Notes: generated from the letters alone by a model not told the origin. Positions 51,646 to 60,702 are shown, counted from the first letter of the stretch. The stretch is 64,000 nt of DNA from JANQMY01 sp965227095 (GCA_965227095.1 CBDDFL010000002.1:992001-1056000), one strand, 5' to 3'. Program-made: numbers and translations.

Positions 51646-52842
51646 TTAGCGTTCGCCAAACAATAGTGTCATTTTGTCGTCCCAAGATCTCATGAGTTCA
51701 GCATGGTCGTGGGCATATCTTTCTGCAAGTTTTTGATCTTCTTCGGAAAGGCGCTTTCGGACGTCATTGAGATCGAATGAAAGTGTTGCATTCCCCATCT
51801 CGGCAAGGCGTCCGTAAAAATACGCGTCGAAGTCCGGTCTTAGCAAGGACAAGGACTCTTTCATTGCAGATTCTGGCTTTCTCGATGCTAGATATTCCGC
51901 GATCTTGGCTTGTGCTGGTGCATACCAATTTAAACCAAGGGCCAATTGTTCGAGGTCGCTGAATCCATCTCTTTGGCGCCTAACTGTGACCTCCGTCGCT
52001 TCTAGTTCTATGGATCGATCAGTGCAGTGATCATATGTTTCGTCAGAATTTGGACCGAATTTACACATATCTCTAGGTCCGTCTTCAATGTCTCGTATCA
52101 GTTTCTCGAATTCGGCATCACTAGACCCGAAACTCTCTGCTTGTTGGAGATACTTCCGGTACTGAGGTTCTTCGAAGTCTGTTCCAAAATACTGTTTTCT
52201 TAGTTTGACGAACTGAAGGGTCCGGTCGGCACAATAGGCTCGACGTTTCGCAAAATTTTGGACGCGTTTGGGAACACCGTTAGTGTGCGGAGCCATCGCA
52301 ATGGCAACTTGCACGTGATTGATTGGTACACCCATAATGTTGGATGAATAACAGGCGCGCCAGTTTCTAAGCCGTTCAAACTGAACATGTGCGGATTTCC
52401 AACTCCGCCCGTAACGCTGTAGATCGGTTTCGAAATCACGTTGGACGTGATGGTATCTCGCGGCATAACCATCGTGATAAGATTTCGTTCCGAGGCGCCG
52501 CAAGTATCCAGCAAGGTCGGCCAGCGCATATTCCTTATTGCTCTGATTAATTTCTAGAACATTGGGGAGATCGCCCGCCATGGCGCATCGTTCATTCAGA
52601 TGAAATTCCGCTTTAACCGCTCCAGCCAATGGGTCGCCAGCGATGCTGACGGCTGAAACTAAATTCGTAGCCTCTCGGCACTTGCCTTCGTTCGCCAGCT
52701 CATAAGCTTTTGAGACCCATTCGATTGGTTCTGATAAAGGGCGGTGGAAGCGCCAGCTGTCATAAGCAAGCACACCCGTTAGCGCTGCAGCGCCAAATGC
52801 AATCAGCAAAACCAATAAACCGATGATGCGTAACGTTTGCAT
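51646..52842 (-). CDS. Membrane-anchored protein of unknown function, reversed in the head module
   Basis: About 398 residues from ATG 52842 (an upstream ATG at 52926 adds 28). A signal-anchor (LRIIGLLVLLIAFGAAALTG) is at the N-terminus. The rest is helical, with paired Cys (EGKCREATN, NERCAMAGD, RRAYCADRT, RDMCKFG, DHCTDR) that suggest an oxidising compartment, and TPR/Sel1-like helix pairs. It is convergent with the putative effector at 50577 and transcribed separately from the late genes, as expected for an immunity protein needed in a lysogen (inference). Confidence 0.5.
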   Translation of the reverse strand: MQTLRIIGLLVLLIAFGAAALTGVLAYDSWRFHRPLSEPIEWVSKAYELANEGKCREATNLVSAVSIAGDPLAGAVKAEFHLNERCAMAGDLPNVLEINQSNKEYALADLAGYLRRLGTKSYHDGYAARYHHVQRDFETDLQRYGRSWKSAHVQFERLRNWRACYSSNIMGVPINHVQVAIAMAPHTNGVPKRVQNFAKRRAYCADRTLQFVKLRKQYFGTDFEEPQYRKYLQQAESFGSSDAEFEKLIRDIEDGPRDMCKFGPNSDETYDHCTDRSIELEATEVTVRRQRDGFSDLEQLALGLNWYAPAQAKIAEYLASRKPESAMKESLSLLRPDFDAYFYGRLAEMGNATLSFDLNDVRKRLSEEDQKLAERYAHDHAELMRSWDDKMTLLFGER

Positions 52843-52974
52843 TTGAAATGACCAAAGCAAGAACAGCCAGCCTAATTGGCGGCATGAAGCAAATTCAATA
52901 ATCGCAGCAATACGTCCACGGCGCAAGTAATGCGAGCATTTTACGCCAGCTTACATTTATCGAAAGGAGTTGAA

Positions 52975-53916
52975 ATGAGCGACCAAGAAAAATCTATCCG
53001 CGACACGATGGAGGAAGTTTATGACCGGATGACGGAAGGGGGGGATGAGATGCCGGTTGAGAGCACCATAACGGAAGAGGAACGGGGAGAGAGGGCGGAT
53101 CTCTCCGACGTCACCACCACGTCGTCGGAAGACTATCAGTTCGAGGAAACAGATGGATCCTCTATGCAACATGACGCAATCCTCGAGGAGCGGGAAGACG
53201 AGGAACCTCCGCGACACAGTGAGCCCCCTTTCGAAGATCTGGCTGCTCCCGAAACAACTTACACGCCCAACCCCGGCACCTGGTCTCCCTATCTACAGGA
53301 ACGCGGTGTTACGGCGGATCATGCATTTCAAGTACTTCTGCAAACGGAGTATTCTCTGCGACATGGTTCGCCGGAGCAGAAACGTAATGCGCTGCTTGGC
53401 ATCATGGCCGAATATGGGATTGATTTGGGCCACGGCATCCCGTCCGCGCACACCCACGCACCCACCCCCATCCGCGACCCCGCTGTGCCGTATCTGGAGC
53501 AGCAGTTTGGCGCCGTTTTAAATCAGCTTGCGTATCAACAAAGGGTAGATCATGTGTCCAAGACGTTGAAAGCGCGGGCTCAGATTGCTGAGTTCAAATC
53601 TCAAACGAAAGAGGGGCGGCTTCTCCACCCCCATTTTAACCTGGTGGAACACGATATGTTCGCGCTGATGTCTGCTGGTCGGGCCCGTTCTCTTAACGAA
53701 GCCTATAGTATGGCCGTCCAGGCCAACCCTCGGACGCGTGACTTGATCTCAGAAAACCGTCGGTCAGAGCGTCGGGTGGCGGCGCATGAAAGAGCGCAGC
53801 GCGCGAAACGTCAATCAAAGACAAATCTCATCACGTCGAAAGCACCCGGCGGGCCAAAAGCGCCAAAGACCATGCGCGAAACCATGGAAGAGGTCTATGA
53901 CCGCATGACGTCATAG
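52975..53916 (+). CDS. Scaffold-like phage protein, copy 3 (canonical position)
   Basis: 313 residues from ATG 52975 (GAAAGGAG upstream). SIRDTMEEVYDRMT is near the N-terminus and TMRETMEEVYDRMTS ends the protein, so the same motif stands at both termini. The core has SPYLQERGVTADHAFQVLLQ, SLRHGSPEQKRNALLGIMAE YG and a final SLNEAYSMAVQANP, as in podovirus scaffold/internal proteins. It lies after the portal and before the capsid gene, the usual scaffold place. Copies 1 and 2 sit between terminase and portal. Confidence 0.65.
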   Translation: MSDQEKSIRDTMEEVYDRMTEGGDEMPVESTITEEERGERADLSDVTTTSSEDYQFEETDGSSMQHDAILEEREDEEPPRHSEPPFEDLAAPETTYTPNPGTWSPYLQERGVTADHAFQVLLQTEYSLRHGSPEQKRNALLGIMAEYGIDLGHGIPSAHTHAPTPIRDPAVPYLEQQFGAVLNQLAYQQRVDHVSKTLKARAQIAEFKSQTKEGRLLHPHFNLVEHDMFALMSAGRARSLNEAYSMAVQANPRTRDLISENRRSERRVAAHERAQRAKRQSKTNLITSKAPGGPKAPKTMRETMEEVYDRMTS

Positions 53917-53947
53917 AAGATCTAGCAAAATACAAGTTTCAATTTTG

Positions 53948-53972
53948 AGCTCACCGAATGTGGGCTTTTTTT
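53948..53972 (+). terminator. Hairpin with T7 run
   Basis: AGCTCAC (53948-53954), loop CGAAT, GTGGGCT (53960-53966, one G-T), then T7. The next ATG is 14 bases beyond, with TTTGGAG between. Confidence 0.6.
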
Positions 53973-53986
53973 GTTTGGAGTGAGCG

Positions 53987-55147
53987 ATGCCGAGAAAAGA
54001 TCATAGGAAAAGACAGCCTACAGAGGATAATGGCCGGCCTAGATTTGGGCTTGCCGAGGATCTCGTCAATAGGCTGCCAGCGCAGGACGTGTTAGGCACG
54101 TCGACTGTTGTCGCGGGCCATGACACTGTGCCGACGGCACCGAAGGAACAAGAATCTCCCCTTAGCCCGCTGGAGGCGCTGTTGGCGGGTTTTGTTCCGA
54201 CGGCACACGGCGACGAGCCGGGGCACAACGGTCAACAGATTGGCCCTGTCATACCAGCGGTGAACAAACATACACCTCTCCAAGGACAAGGGGTGGTCGA
54301 TGTTCGACCTGGCTCGGGTGCGCTGGTTCACCGATTTCCGTTCGAGAATGATGCACGCCAAATAGCGTCACAGGTGCCGGCGAACGAGTTTGGCGCCGGT
54401 TCGCTTCACCCCCATGGGGGTGTTTCAACTTCTCCTGAGCTACGCAGAACACCGCTTGAGAATGCGGTCATTCATCAGGAAGAAAACATTTTCAACCCCA
54501 CGCCCTTGGAAAAGGCCATAGCTAAGTCCGATCTTCCCGTAGGAGATACGATCATAACGCCTGAACTGGAGATGGCGTCGATGGGGGATGATGATGGTGA
54601 GCTGGAAGATGTGTTGGTTTCCACTCCTGAACTTGATTCATTTGTCATCGAAAACAGCGAACCACTGTCTGTCGCAACGGATAGACCGGAATGCTTTGTA
54701 TGGGTCGTTGATGATGGCGACGGAGGAATGAGCTCAATAAAGGGGCCTTGTGGAACCAACTCTAGGGTCGAAGCGAAGCTAGACAAGGATCCAAAAACCG
54801 GCCGGTTGTTTGTTGTAAACGAAGAAGGGAACAAATTTTGGCTAATCGGTACTATCCATAGTCAGCCCAAGAGAGGGGTGGCGTCGGGAAGTGCTGAAGA
54901 TCGGACGCGCCGAAGGGAGAATCGAGAGGCAGAGTGGCCAGGTGAAGGAGACTTCAAATTACTCGCGGATACCGGTTTGCCGGTTTTCTACAAAACTCCA
55001 AGCGGTGCTGTTCGTGTTCTCGAGCAAATTGGTTCAGGTAGATATCGCATCCGAACTCTGGTGCCTTCCAGAGCAGAGCAAAAAGGCAGGAACTTGTTGG
55101 AAAACAAACCTGACCATTTGTCCGATTTTGAAACTATTGTAGAGTGA
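53987..55147 (+). CDS. Putative effector following the scaffold gene
   Basis: 386 residues from ATG 53987. The N-terminus is basic (PRKDHRKRQPTEDNGRPRFG). Then comes a long Pro/Gly/Glu-rich linker with recurring TPLE/SPLE segments (ESPLSPLEALL, RRTPLENAV, NPTPLEKAIA). The C-terminal part after about residue 230 is more ordered (ECFVWVVDDGDGG, GRLFVVNEEGNKFWLIGTIH, VRVLEQIGSGRYRIRTLVPS). It does not share the B-E leader sequence but has the same layout. No catalytic motif recognised. Two secreted proteins follow. Confidence 0.5.
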   Translation: MPRKDHRKRQPTEDNGRPRFGLAEDLVNRLPAQDVLGTSTVVAGHDTVPTAPKEQESPLSPLEALLAGFVPTAHGDEPGHNGQQIGPVIPAVNKHTPLQGQGVVDVRPGSGALVHRFPFENDARQIASQVPANEFGAGSLHPHGGVSTSPELRRTPLENAVIHQEENIFNPTPLEKAIAKSDLPVGDTIITPELEMASMGDDDGELEDVLVSTPELDSFVIENSEPLSVATDRPECFVWVVDDGDGGMSSIKGPCGTNSRVEAKLDKDPKTGRLFVVNEEGNKFWLIGTIHSQPKRGVASGSAEDRTRRRENREAEWPGEGDFKLLADTGLPVFYKTPSGAVRVLEQIGSGRYRIRTLVPSRAEQKGRNLLENKPDHLSDFETIVE

Positions 55148-55198
55148 AGCAATTATAGGTTGATCATTTGTTGCAGCTCGATAATAGAGGCTAAGGAA

Positions 55199-56182
55199 GT
55201 GTCAGCACTGCGTGACTTTGTGTTGAGTTTGGTCTTAATCACCGTGATTGCGGTGTCCGCAAACACTGCGGTCAGTGACACAGCAAATTGCGTCCCGGTC
55301 ACCTTCAAACAGCTTCGGGAAAAAGCGCTTGAGTTAGATGGCCAAACCATATGCATCAATGGCTTTCTTGCGCGAGAACGGATTTACCGGTCTGGTGACT
55401 ATTATCTGCTTTTTGAAGATCAGGCGACTTATCAAAATTGGGAAAAAATTTGGTCAGAACTTTCTCGAGATTGGGGAGATTGGCACAAATTAGCGGGTCG
55501 CCGAATTGCACCATTCGATTTGGATGAAAATGTTGAACGCCAAAGGGCTTTCTTTGACCGGCGGTATGTTCGAATGCAGGGGAAGATACACGTCGATTGT
55601 GCGCTTAGGCGTTCTGCCAATGAAATATGTGTGGGTAATTTTTCTGACGCGCCCAAATTGTATGAGTCGGCTTTGGTGAATATTCTGTCAAACCAAGCGA
55701 CGCTGCGTTTTCCGGATCGGGGATACGAGGAATATCAAATCGCCGAAATGTCTTGGAAAGACTATGAGGTCATTCGCAACGGAACCATGAAAGTGCTCAA
55801 TTGGGTAGCAAGGGAAAAAAATGACATAGACTCCTTGTGTAGTTTCTTTACTCGCGACGAAAAAAATTGTCGTCTTAGCTTCGAAGAACGGGATAATACG
55901 TCCTCTCTTCTGAACTGGTTCCTGTATCAAAATGAGCGTGCGCTTGGTGAAATTCTTAAGGTAAATCGACAGCCCAAGATCACGATCTTGAAAGAAATTC
56001 CGCCTGAGCGTAAGGGTTTCCAAGAGGCTTTCGGTTGTGTGTGCAAAGATAAAGTCTGTGATCAGACCTTTTTATCCAAGACCGACCCGGACATCGATAA
56101 TCAGGTCTTTGCTGATCCTTATTACTGCATTCCGTTTTGGTCTGAAGAGGGCAAACCCTGGCGGGCGGGGCTGGCGTACTAA
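55199..56182 (+). CDS. Secreted Cys-containing protein of unknown function
   Basis: 327 residues from GTG 55199 (GAGG 9 bases upstream; the frame opens at 55160). A signal peptide (LSLVLITVIAVSANTAVSD) leads to a domain starting CVPVTFKQLREKALELDGQT ICINGFL, similar in feel to OB-fold periplasmic proteins. It has eight or more Cys in the remainder. It follows the putative effector by 51 bases and may be its immunity protein. Confidence 0.5.
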   Translation: MSALRDFVLSLVLITVIAVSANTAVSDTANCVPVTFKQLREKALELDGQTICINGFLARERIYRSGDYYLLFEDQATYQNWEKIWSELSRDWGDWHKLAGRRIAPFDLDENVERQRAFFDRRYVRMQGKIHVDCALRRSANEICVGNFSDAPKLYESALVNILSNQATLRFPDRGYEEYQIAEMSWKDYEVIRNGTMKVLNWVAREKNDIDSLCSFFTRDEKNCRLSFEERDNTSSLLNWFLYQNERALGEILKVNRQPKITILKEIPPERKGFQEAFGCVCKDKVCDQTFLSKTDPDIDNQVFADPYYCIPFWSEEGKPWRAGLAY

Positions 56183-56221
56183 GCGGTAAAAAGTGGTGTG
56201 TCGAATAATGGGGAAAGGAAA

Positions 56222-56998
56222 ATGAGGAGAACAGTTCTTTCCTTTTGTTTGGTATTTTCGGTACTTCTTATGCCGTATCAGTTTGCTGCCTCCGAAGAAG
56301 ATTTTGCGCAGGAAATTCGGCAATGCTACGACGACGCGCTCTCAGCTGTTCTTGAGTCCGAAATTGGCATTGAGAAAGTGACCGCGTGTTCTGAGCTTAG
56401 GGATGCAGAAGTTGAGGCAGTCGAGAAGGCGAGTGTCGATGCCTTTATAAGCTCGCTGCAAGCGTTCACTAAAGAACAACAGAGACGTATACTGACGGCC
56501 TTGAATCAAAGCGCGTGGGAAACACTTGTCTCCGATTTATTTTCTGATGCTGTTGAGCTCAAGAATGACGTGGCCGGGACGGGACACCTTACGGGCGACG
56601 GCCAGATCAGTCTGGGGCTAAATTTGTATGGAATTTGGCTTCTCGACCGGGATCAACTCTGCAAGCGGGAGGGACGATGTGTCCCGTGCGGCCAACAAGC
56701 CCATGACTTTCTTCATAATGCAATTGAAGGAAAAAGCCTTACGTGCCAGGTGGCGACCGGATCCCGCGACATAAGTGTTGGCTTGTGTCGTGTGGACGGT
56801 AAAGATTTAGGACTTCACCTTATAAAGAATGGCTGGGCGGAAGTGTTCGATAAAATTGTAGCTGAGAGTCCAAAACTGCTCGGCCACTACCATGAGGCAT
56901 TCGATACCGCGAAAGAGAACCGGGCGGGCATTCACGGCATGGAATACCTAGAATACTACAATAGGCTGGCAGGAGAACGATTGACCTGCGAACCTTAG
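56222..56998 (+). CDS. Secreted protein with SNase-like (TNase) domain
   Basis: 258 residues from ATG 56222 (GGGGAAAGGAAA upstream). The signal peptide ends near QFAASEEDF. The C-terminal half (about 115-250) follows the staphylococcal-nuclease layout: LNLYGIWLLDRDQLCKREGR, CGQQAHDFLHNAIEGKSLTC, GLCRVDGKDLGLHLIKNGWA, EAFDTAKENRAGIHG. The Arg/Glu catalytic set is not complete to my eye, so binding without catalysis is possible. It ends 2 bases before the convergent hipA stop. Confidence 0.65.
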   Translation: MRRTVLSFCLVFSVLLMPYQFAASEEDFAQEIRQCYDDALSAVLESEIGIEKVTACSELRDAEVEAVEKASVDAFISSLQAFTKEQQRRILTALNQSAWETLVSDLFSDAVELKNDVAGTGHLTGDGQISLGLNLYGIWLLDRDQLCKREGRCVPCGQQAHDFLHNAIEGKSLTCQVATGSRDISVGLCRVDGKDLGLHLIKNGWAEVFDKIVAESPKLLGHYHEAFDTAKENRAGIHGMEYLEYYNRLAGERLTCEP

Positions 56999-57000
56999 AT

Positions 57001-58272
57001 TTATAGTTGCTTGCCGCACGTGCTTGCCCGATCAGCGATCACGGTTTCAATCTTTTTGAGGATGGGGTGTTTCAGAGCGGTCCGTTCTATCTTCGCGCGG
57101 GTATCGCTCGCAAGGTCTGGCAAGGCGTCGCAATAGTCTTTTAGCCAGGCACGGCCCGTGTCCGCATCATAACCTACGTCCTCGAATTGCTTTGCCCAAT
57201 GGCGCACAGTGATGTCCTGCAGCTTGTACTTCCCGCCGATCTTCATGGCGAGTTTGAGTTTTTGAAACTGCATATCCGGGTAGGGCAAGGCGCTTGACAG
57301 ATCGTAGAGAGGGGCAAGCCGTGCCTGTCCGCGACCACCGATGAGAAGCGAATAGTTTTTCGAATGAGCGTCGGTTCCCGCAATCAACCAGTTAAAGGCA
57401 ATGGCTTTGAGAAACATTTCCAAGTCCGCGGACGGTTGTGCGGAACTATTGTGCAATAGGTGAACACCTTCATTGATCCCTGGGCCGCCGACACTTTGGT
57501 ATTTTTGATGGGGCGGCACTCCCATGGCCTGACAGAAGTCTTCCTGATGGATCCGGATGATCACGCCATTGCGCTCTAGCCGGTCATAACGCTCCACGGC
57601 AATGGCGGCTTGGTCTTTGAAATGAACGACTTTGGAAGACGCTGCCGGTAGGTCGAGGGCGCGTGCGAGTTCCAGACAGAAATGTTCGTTCTCAGCAAAG
57701 CCGTCGAATGCGCCTGTGGGCGGTTTGAGAATATGCGTGGTGGGCGTGGCACCAGAGGGAATGCCCCACCGGCCGTTTTGGAAAATCAAGGCCGTTTTTG
57801 GTTGCGCGCCTGCCAGGCTGAATTGGCCTGTGTCGCGTGGCGTGCGCGTTGCGGAATGGTCGGTCACCAATTGCTTTAGCCGATTTGCGACCTCGGCCTC
57901 GGAAAGCCATTGAATGTTGCCGCTCGCGGTCAGAATTGATTGCACTCGTTCTGGTGTGACCAGCTGAACGGCGCCGGCACAATCTTCCCCCACGTGGGAG
58001 AGCAGGGCAAAGGGGTTTCTAGGAGACACCTGAAATTTCTTAGCCCATTGATCGATTACGAATTCATTGTCGGGCAGCAAGCCCCACAGGAACGGTTCTA
58101 CCCTTTTGGTGTCGTACGTTTTTGCCGCGAGTGGCATGGACAAAGACAGTGGAAAGCTGTCGCTGTTTGAGCGCCAAGTATCTGCATAGGTGAATGTCAA
58201 TTTGAGGTTGGCCGCGCAGGTTAGGTGTCCCATTTCCTGTCCCCGCGCGACCGCGATGAGTGTCTGTGTCAT
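57001..58272 (-). CDS. hipA: HipA-family kinase toxin
   Basis: 423 residues. PLSLSMPLAAKTY and FLWGLLPDNEFVIDQWA are the N-terminal HipA blocks. FSLAGAQPKTALIF is the ATP-binding region. The kinase motif AGTDAHSKNYSLLIGG (catalytic Asp-Asn) and LAPLYDLSSALPYP follow. HipA toxins phosphorylate aminoacyl-tRNA synthetases and induce dormancy. The start overlaps the hipB stop by 4 bases. Confidence 0.92.
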   Translation of the reverse strand: MTQTLIAVARGQEMGHLTCAANLKLTFTYADTWRSNSDSFPLSLSMPLAAKTYDTKRVEPFLWGLLPDNEFVIDQWAKKFQVSPRNPFALLSHVGEDCAGAVQLVTPERVQSILTASGNIQWLSEAEVANRLKQLVTDHSATRTPRDTGQFSLAGAQPKTALIFQNGRWGIPSGATPTTHILKPPTGAFDGFAENEHFCLELARALDLPAASSKVVHFKDQAAIAVERYDRLERNGVIIRIHQEDFCQAMGVPPHQKYQSVGGPGINEGVHLLHNSSAQPSADLEMFLKAIAFNWLIAGTDAHSKNYSLLIGGRGQARLAPLYDLSSALPYPDMQFQKLKLAMKIGGKYKLQDITVRHWAKQFEDVGYDADTGRAWLKDYCDALPDLASDTRAKIERTALKHPILKKIETVIADRASTCGKQL

Positions 58273-58547
58273 GATCTTGATCTTAGTAGCTGGTCAAAGA
58301 CTGCATCAATGTCGCTGTCTGTGTCGGGCATATCTGACGGGGTCGTGAATTGCACACCAAGAATATTCAGTGTACGCAGCACGAGTTCCACCGAGGCGCG
58401 CGGTTTGCCTTTCTCGATATCGATGATCCATTTGCGGCTGACCCCTACTTTTTGGGCAAGGGTGGCCTGATCAAAGCCGAGAGCAGTTCGACGGTCGCGA
58501 ATGGCGAGACCGAGATCTTTCGCGTTGTGAATAGAGAAGATAGCCAT
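58269..58547 (-). CDS. hipB: HipB-type antitoxin (XRE DNA-binding)
   Basis: 92 residues with one XRE helix-turn-helix (AIRDRRTALGFDQATLAQKV GVSRKWIIDIEKGK). It neutralises HipA and represses the operon through the operators directly upstream (58553-58623). The module is reversed relative to the head genes and sits between scaffold cargo and capsid. Confidence 0.9.
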   Translation of the reverse strand: MAIFSIHNAKDLGLAIRDRRTALGFDQATLAQKVGVSRKWIIDIEKGKPRASVELVLRTLNILGVQFTTPSDMPDTDSDIDAVFDQLLRSRS

Positions 58548-58552
58548 AGCAT

Positions 58553-58623
58553 GTCACCAGTTGGGTACATTCTACACAATGTCACCAAGTGGTGACAATC
58601 TAAAAATGTCACCAAGCGGTGAC
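58553..58623 (-). promoter_or_regulatory. Three hipBA operators
   Basis: Two perfect or near-perfect 16-bp palindromes GTCACCAAGTGGTGAC (58581-58596) and GTCACCAAGCGGTGAC (58608-58623), plus a degenerate one GTCACCAGTTGGGTAC (58553-58568) next to the hipB start. Spacing is 28 and 27 bases, fitting cooperative autorepression by HipB. Confidence 0.75.
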
Positions 58624-59048
58624 TTTTTAGTAAATGCTCAAGTATTTGAAATCACTACGAAAAATGATGAAAGTACATTGGAGGACTGATAAATGAAGTC
58701 AAATCTGATGCATTTTTTCATTTACCCACCAGCTTCAACCGCTACCGGGCTGGGAAGGGCCGACCGGCCCTTCCGCCGGACAAGTGGGTCTGAAGGAGCG
58801 GGGCTGCGGCCTCTGATGCCCTCGGTATCAGGGCGCGCCTTTCGCTCTTAATCCAAATCCAAACTCACCAACCGGCACCATCCAATTAGATCGTCATGCT
58901 ACTGACCGACAAGAGGTGGCGGGCCACGCAGCTTTGGCTGATTGTGGTCAGGCCCACGTCTTTCGCGCGCAGAATTGCCAGCGTTCTACCTTAATGTTGC
59001 CACGGTCCTTGGGTTTTTCCTGTTTCACAAACCGAAGGAGTATGCCAT
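58624..59048. other. Non-coding stretch between hipB operators and capsid gene
   Basis: 425 bases without a gene I can support. A strong inverted repeat GGAAGGGCC-GACC-GGCCCTTCC lies at about 58755-58777 and a smaller GCCCT...AGGGC stem at 58818-58834 before a CCTTTCGCTCTT tail, possibly a terminator. The capsid ribosome-binding site AAGGAG lies at 59034-59039. Confidence 0.5.
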
Positions 59049-59999
59049 ATGGCAAGCCCCCATTCGATCTTTACGGAGATGGTTTCCACGACCCTCCGTA
59101 ATCACGATACGAAGGTGGCGGACAATGTGAGCAATCATAATGCGCTCTACGCCCGCCTCCGCAAACGTGGAAAATTGAAAGTGGTCAGTGGCGGTTATGA
59201 AATCGTCCGCCCACTGGATTATGCCGAAAATTCCACATATCAACGGTATTCAGGTTATGAAACCCTAAATATCCAGGCGTCTGAGGTGATCAGCGCTGCC
59301 AAATATGATTGGAAACAAGCGGCGGTCCATGTCACGGCCTCCGGTCTCGAAATTCGTCAGAATTCGGGCAAGGATGCCATCCTCAGCCTGGCGGAAGCAC
59401 GTACGGAAAACGCCATGCGCACTTTCGCCAACAATCTGAGTGAGGACATTTATAGCCTGGGAACGGCCGACGGCAATAAGCAAGTCGGTGGTTTGCAGCA
59501 AATCCTTACCACAGATGGCACGGGCACGGTGGGTGGTATCGATTCCTCCACCCATTCCTGGTGGAAGAACAAGTTCATCGACGGTGCCGGCGCCACGTCA
59601 TCGACCATTCGTGGGAAGATGAATGAGATCTGGCTCGACACAGTGCGTGGGTCCGACCGGCCCGACATCATCGTGTCGTCCAACGAACTGTTCAGCCTCT
59701 ACTGGAACAGCCTTCAGGATCTACAGCGTTATGCCTCCGCGGAGGATGCAACGGCGGGCTTTACCGCGCTCAAATTTGTGGATGCGGATGTCATCCACGA
59801 TGGCGGCAGCGGCATTCTCGCCAACCGCATGTATTTTCTGAACACCAACTACCTGGAACTGGTGGCGCATAAAGACGCTAACCTCACCACGCTGGATGAA
59901 AAAACCAGTGTGAACCAGGACGCGGTGGTCATTCCCATCATTTGGCAGGGCAATCTGGTGTGCTCCAACCGGGCACGTCAGGGCGTTCTGTTTGACTAA
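59049..59999 (+). CDS. Phage major capsid protein
   Basis: 316 residues from ATG 59049. STYQRYSGYETLNIQASEVI SAAKYDWKQAAVHVTASGLE, NSGKDAILSLAEARTENAMR TFANNLSEDIYSLGTADG and VGGLQQIL are the blocks of the capsid family found with this portal type. It forms the icosahedral shell. The decoration protein follows after 12 bases. Confidence 0.88.
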   Translation: MASPHSIFTEMVSTTLRNHDTKVADNVSNHNALYARLRKRGKLKVVSGGYEIVRPLDYAENSTYQRYSGYETLNIQASEVISAAKYDWKQAAVHVTASGLEIRQNSGKDAILSLAEARTENAMRTFANNLSEDIYSLGTADGNKQVGGLQQILTTDGTGTVGGIDSSTHSWWKNKFIDGAGATSSTIRGKMNEIWLDTVRGSDRPDIIVSSNELFSLYWNSLQDLQRYASAEDATAGFTALKFVDADVIHDGGSGILANRMYFLNTNYLELVAHKDANLTTLDEKTSVNQDAVVIPIIWQGNLVCSNRARQGVLFD

Positions 60000-60011
60000 G
60001 GAGGTCGACAC

Positions 60012-60473
60012 ATGAGTGGAATTGGAACCAATCCCAGCGCGCCGGTAACTGAAAAGGCGCGTTTGTTCGGCCTGCTGGACCGCGCCTATGATCGGGGCCG
60101 TTGCCTTGTCTATGTGCAAGCAAGCGGGGCGATCACGTCTGGCGATGCGGTGCTCATCGAAAGCGATGGCACGGCTGCAAGCCTCAGCACCACCAACTCC
60201 GCCAATGCGCGGGGCAAAAAGGTGGGCGTGGCGGCGGCCACCTTTACCAGCGGCCAATATGGCTTTCTGGTGGTGAATGGTGTGGCCACGTTAAATGTGG
60301 GCACAAGTGCCGCCGCGGGCGCGCGCCTGAACACCACGTCATCGGCGGGCACGTTGGATGATGATGGTGGCTCGGGTGCCGAAGTGGTTGAAGGCATCGG
60401 CATCACCACGGCGGAATCCAGCGGCACAGCGACCGCCGTTCTCAGTGAGCCCTTTATTGGGGCAACCCTTTAA
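60012..60473 (+). CDS. Capsid decoration/cement-like protein (DUF2190 type)
   Basis: 153 residues, with TAAGGAGG before the ATG. Beta-rich and Gly/Ala/Thr-rich (GAITSGDAVLIESDGTAASL, RGKKVGVAAATFTSGQYGFL VVNG), in the manner of head decoration proteins next to capsid genes. The assignment rests on position and composition. Confidence 0.65.
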   Translation: MSGIGTNPSAPVTEKARLFGLLDRAYDRGRCLVYVQASGAITSGDAVLIESDGTAASLSTTNSANARGKKVGVAAATFTSGQYGFLVVNGVATLNVGTSAAAGARLNTTSSAGTLDDDGGSGAEVVEGIGITTAESSGTATAVLSEPFIGATL

Positions 60474-60508
60474 GACGTGAGCTGACTAAAGCCGTAAACT
60501 AAAATGTG

Positions 60509-60541
60509 GAGAAAGGCGACGCCAGAGGTATCGCCTTTCTC
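60509..60541 (+). terminator. Stem-loop after the decoration gene
   Basis: GAGAAAGGCGA (60509-60519) pairs perfectly with TCGCCTTTCTC (60531-60541). The following sequence is TCTACAC, so no strong T run. It is a terminator or RNA-processing stem. Confidence 0.45.
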
Positions 60542-60580
60542 TCTACACAGAATAAAATTCAATTTTCTCACATTTTTCGA

Positions 60581-60608
60581 TTGACCAAATCCGAAAACAG
60601 CGTATGAT
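60581..60608 (+). promoter_or_regulatory. Candidate promoter inside the head module
   Basis: TTGACC (60581-60586), 16 bases, TATGAT (60603-60608), in the 380-base gap before the gene at 60856. It could express the downstream head or cargo genes separately. Confidence 0.4.
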
Positions 60609-60702
60609 GCTACGAAATTTAGCGTTGATCATTGCGACCCGGGGCCACTTCTTTCGAAGACGAAAAGCCGCCGGGAATTTTTTTAAGTATCGCATGTTAA
60701 TT

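Noticed and set aside
58581..58623. CRISPR-like spaced repeats upstream of hipB
   Set aside because: Only three short palindromes with 11-12 base gaps. They are operators of the hipBA operon. No CRISPR array or cas gene is in the window.
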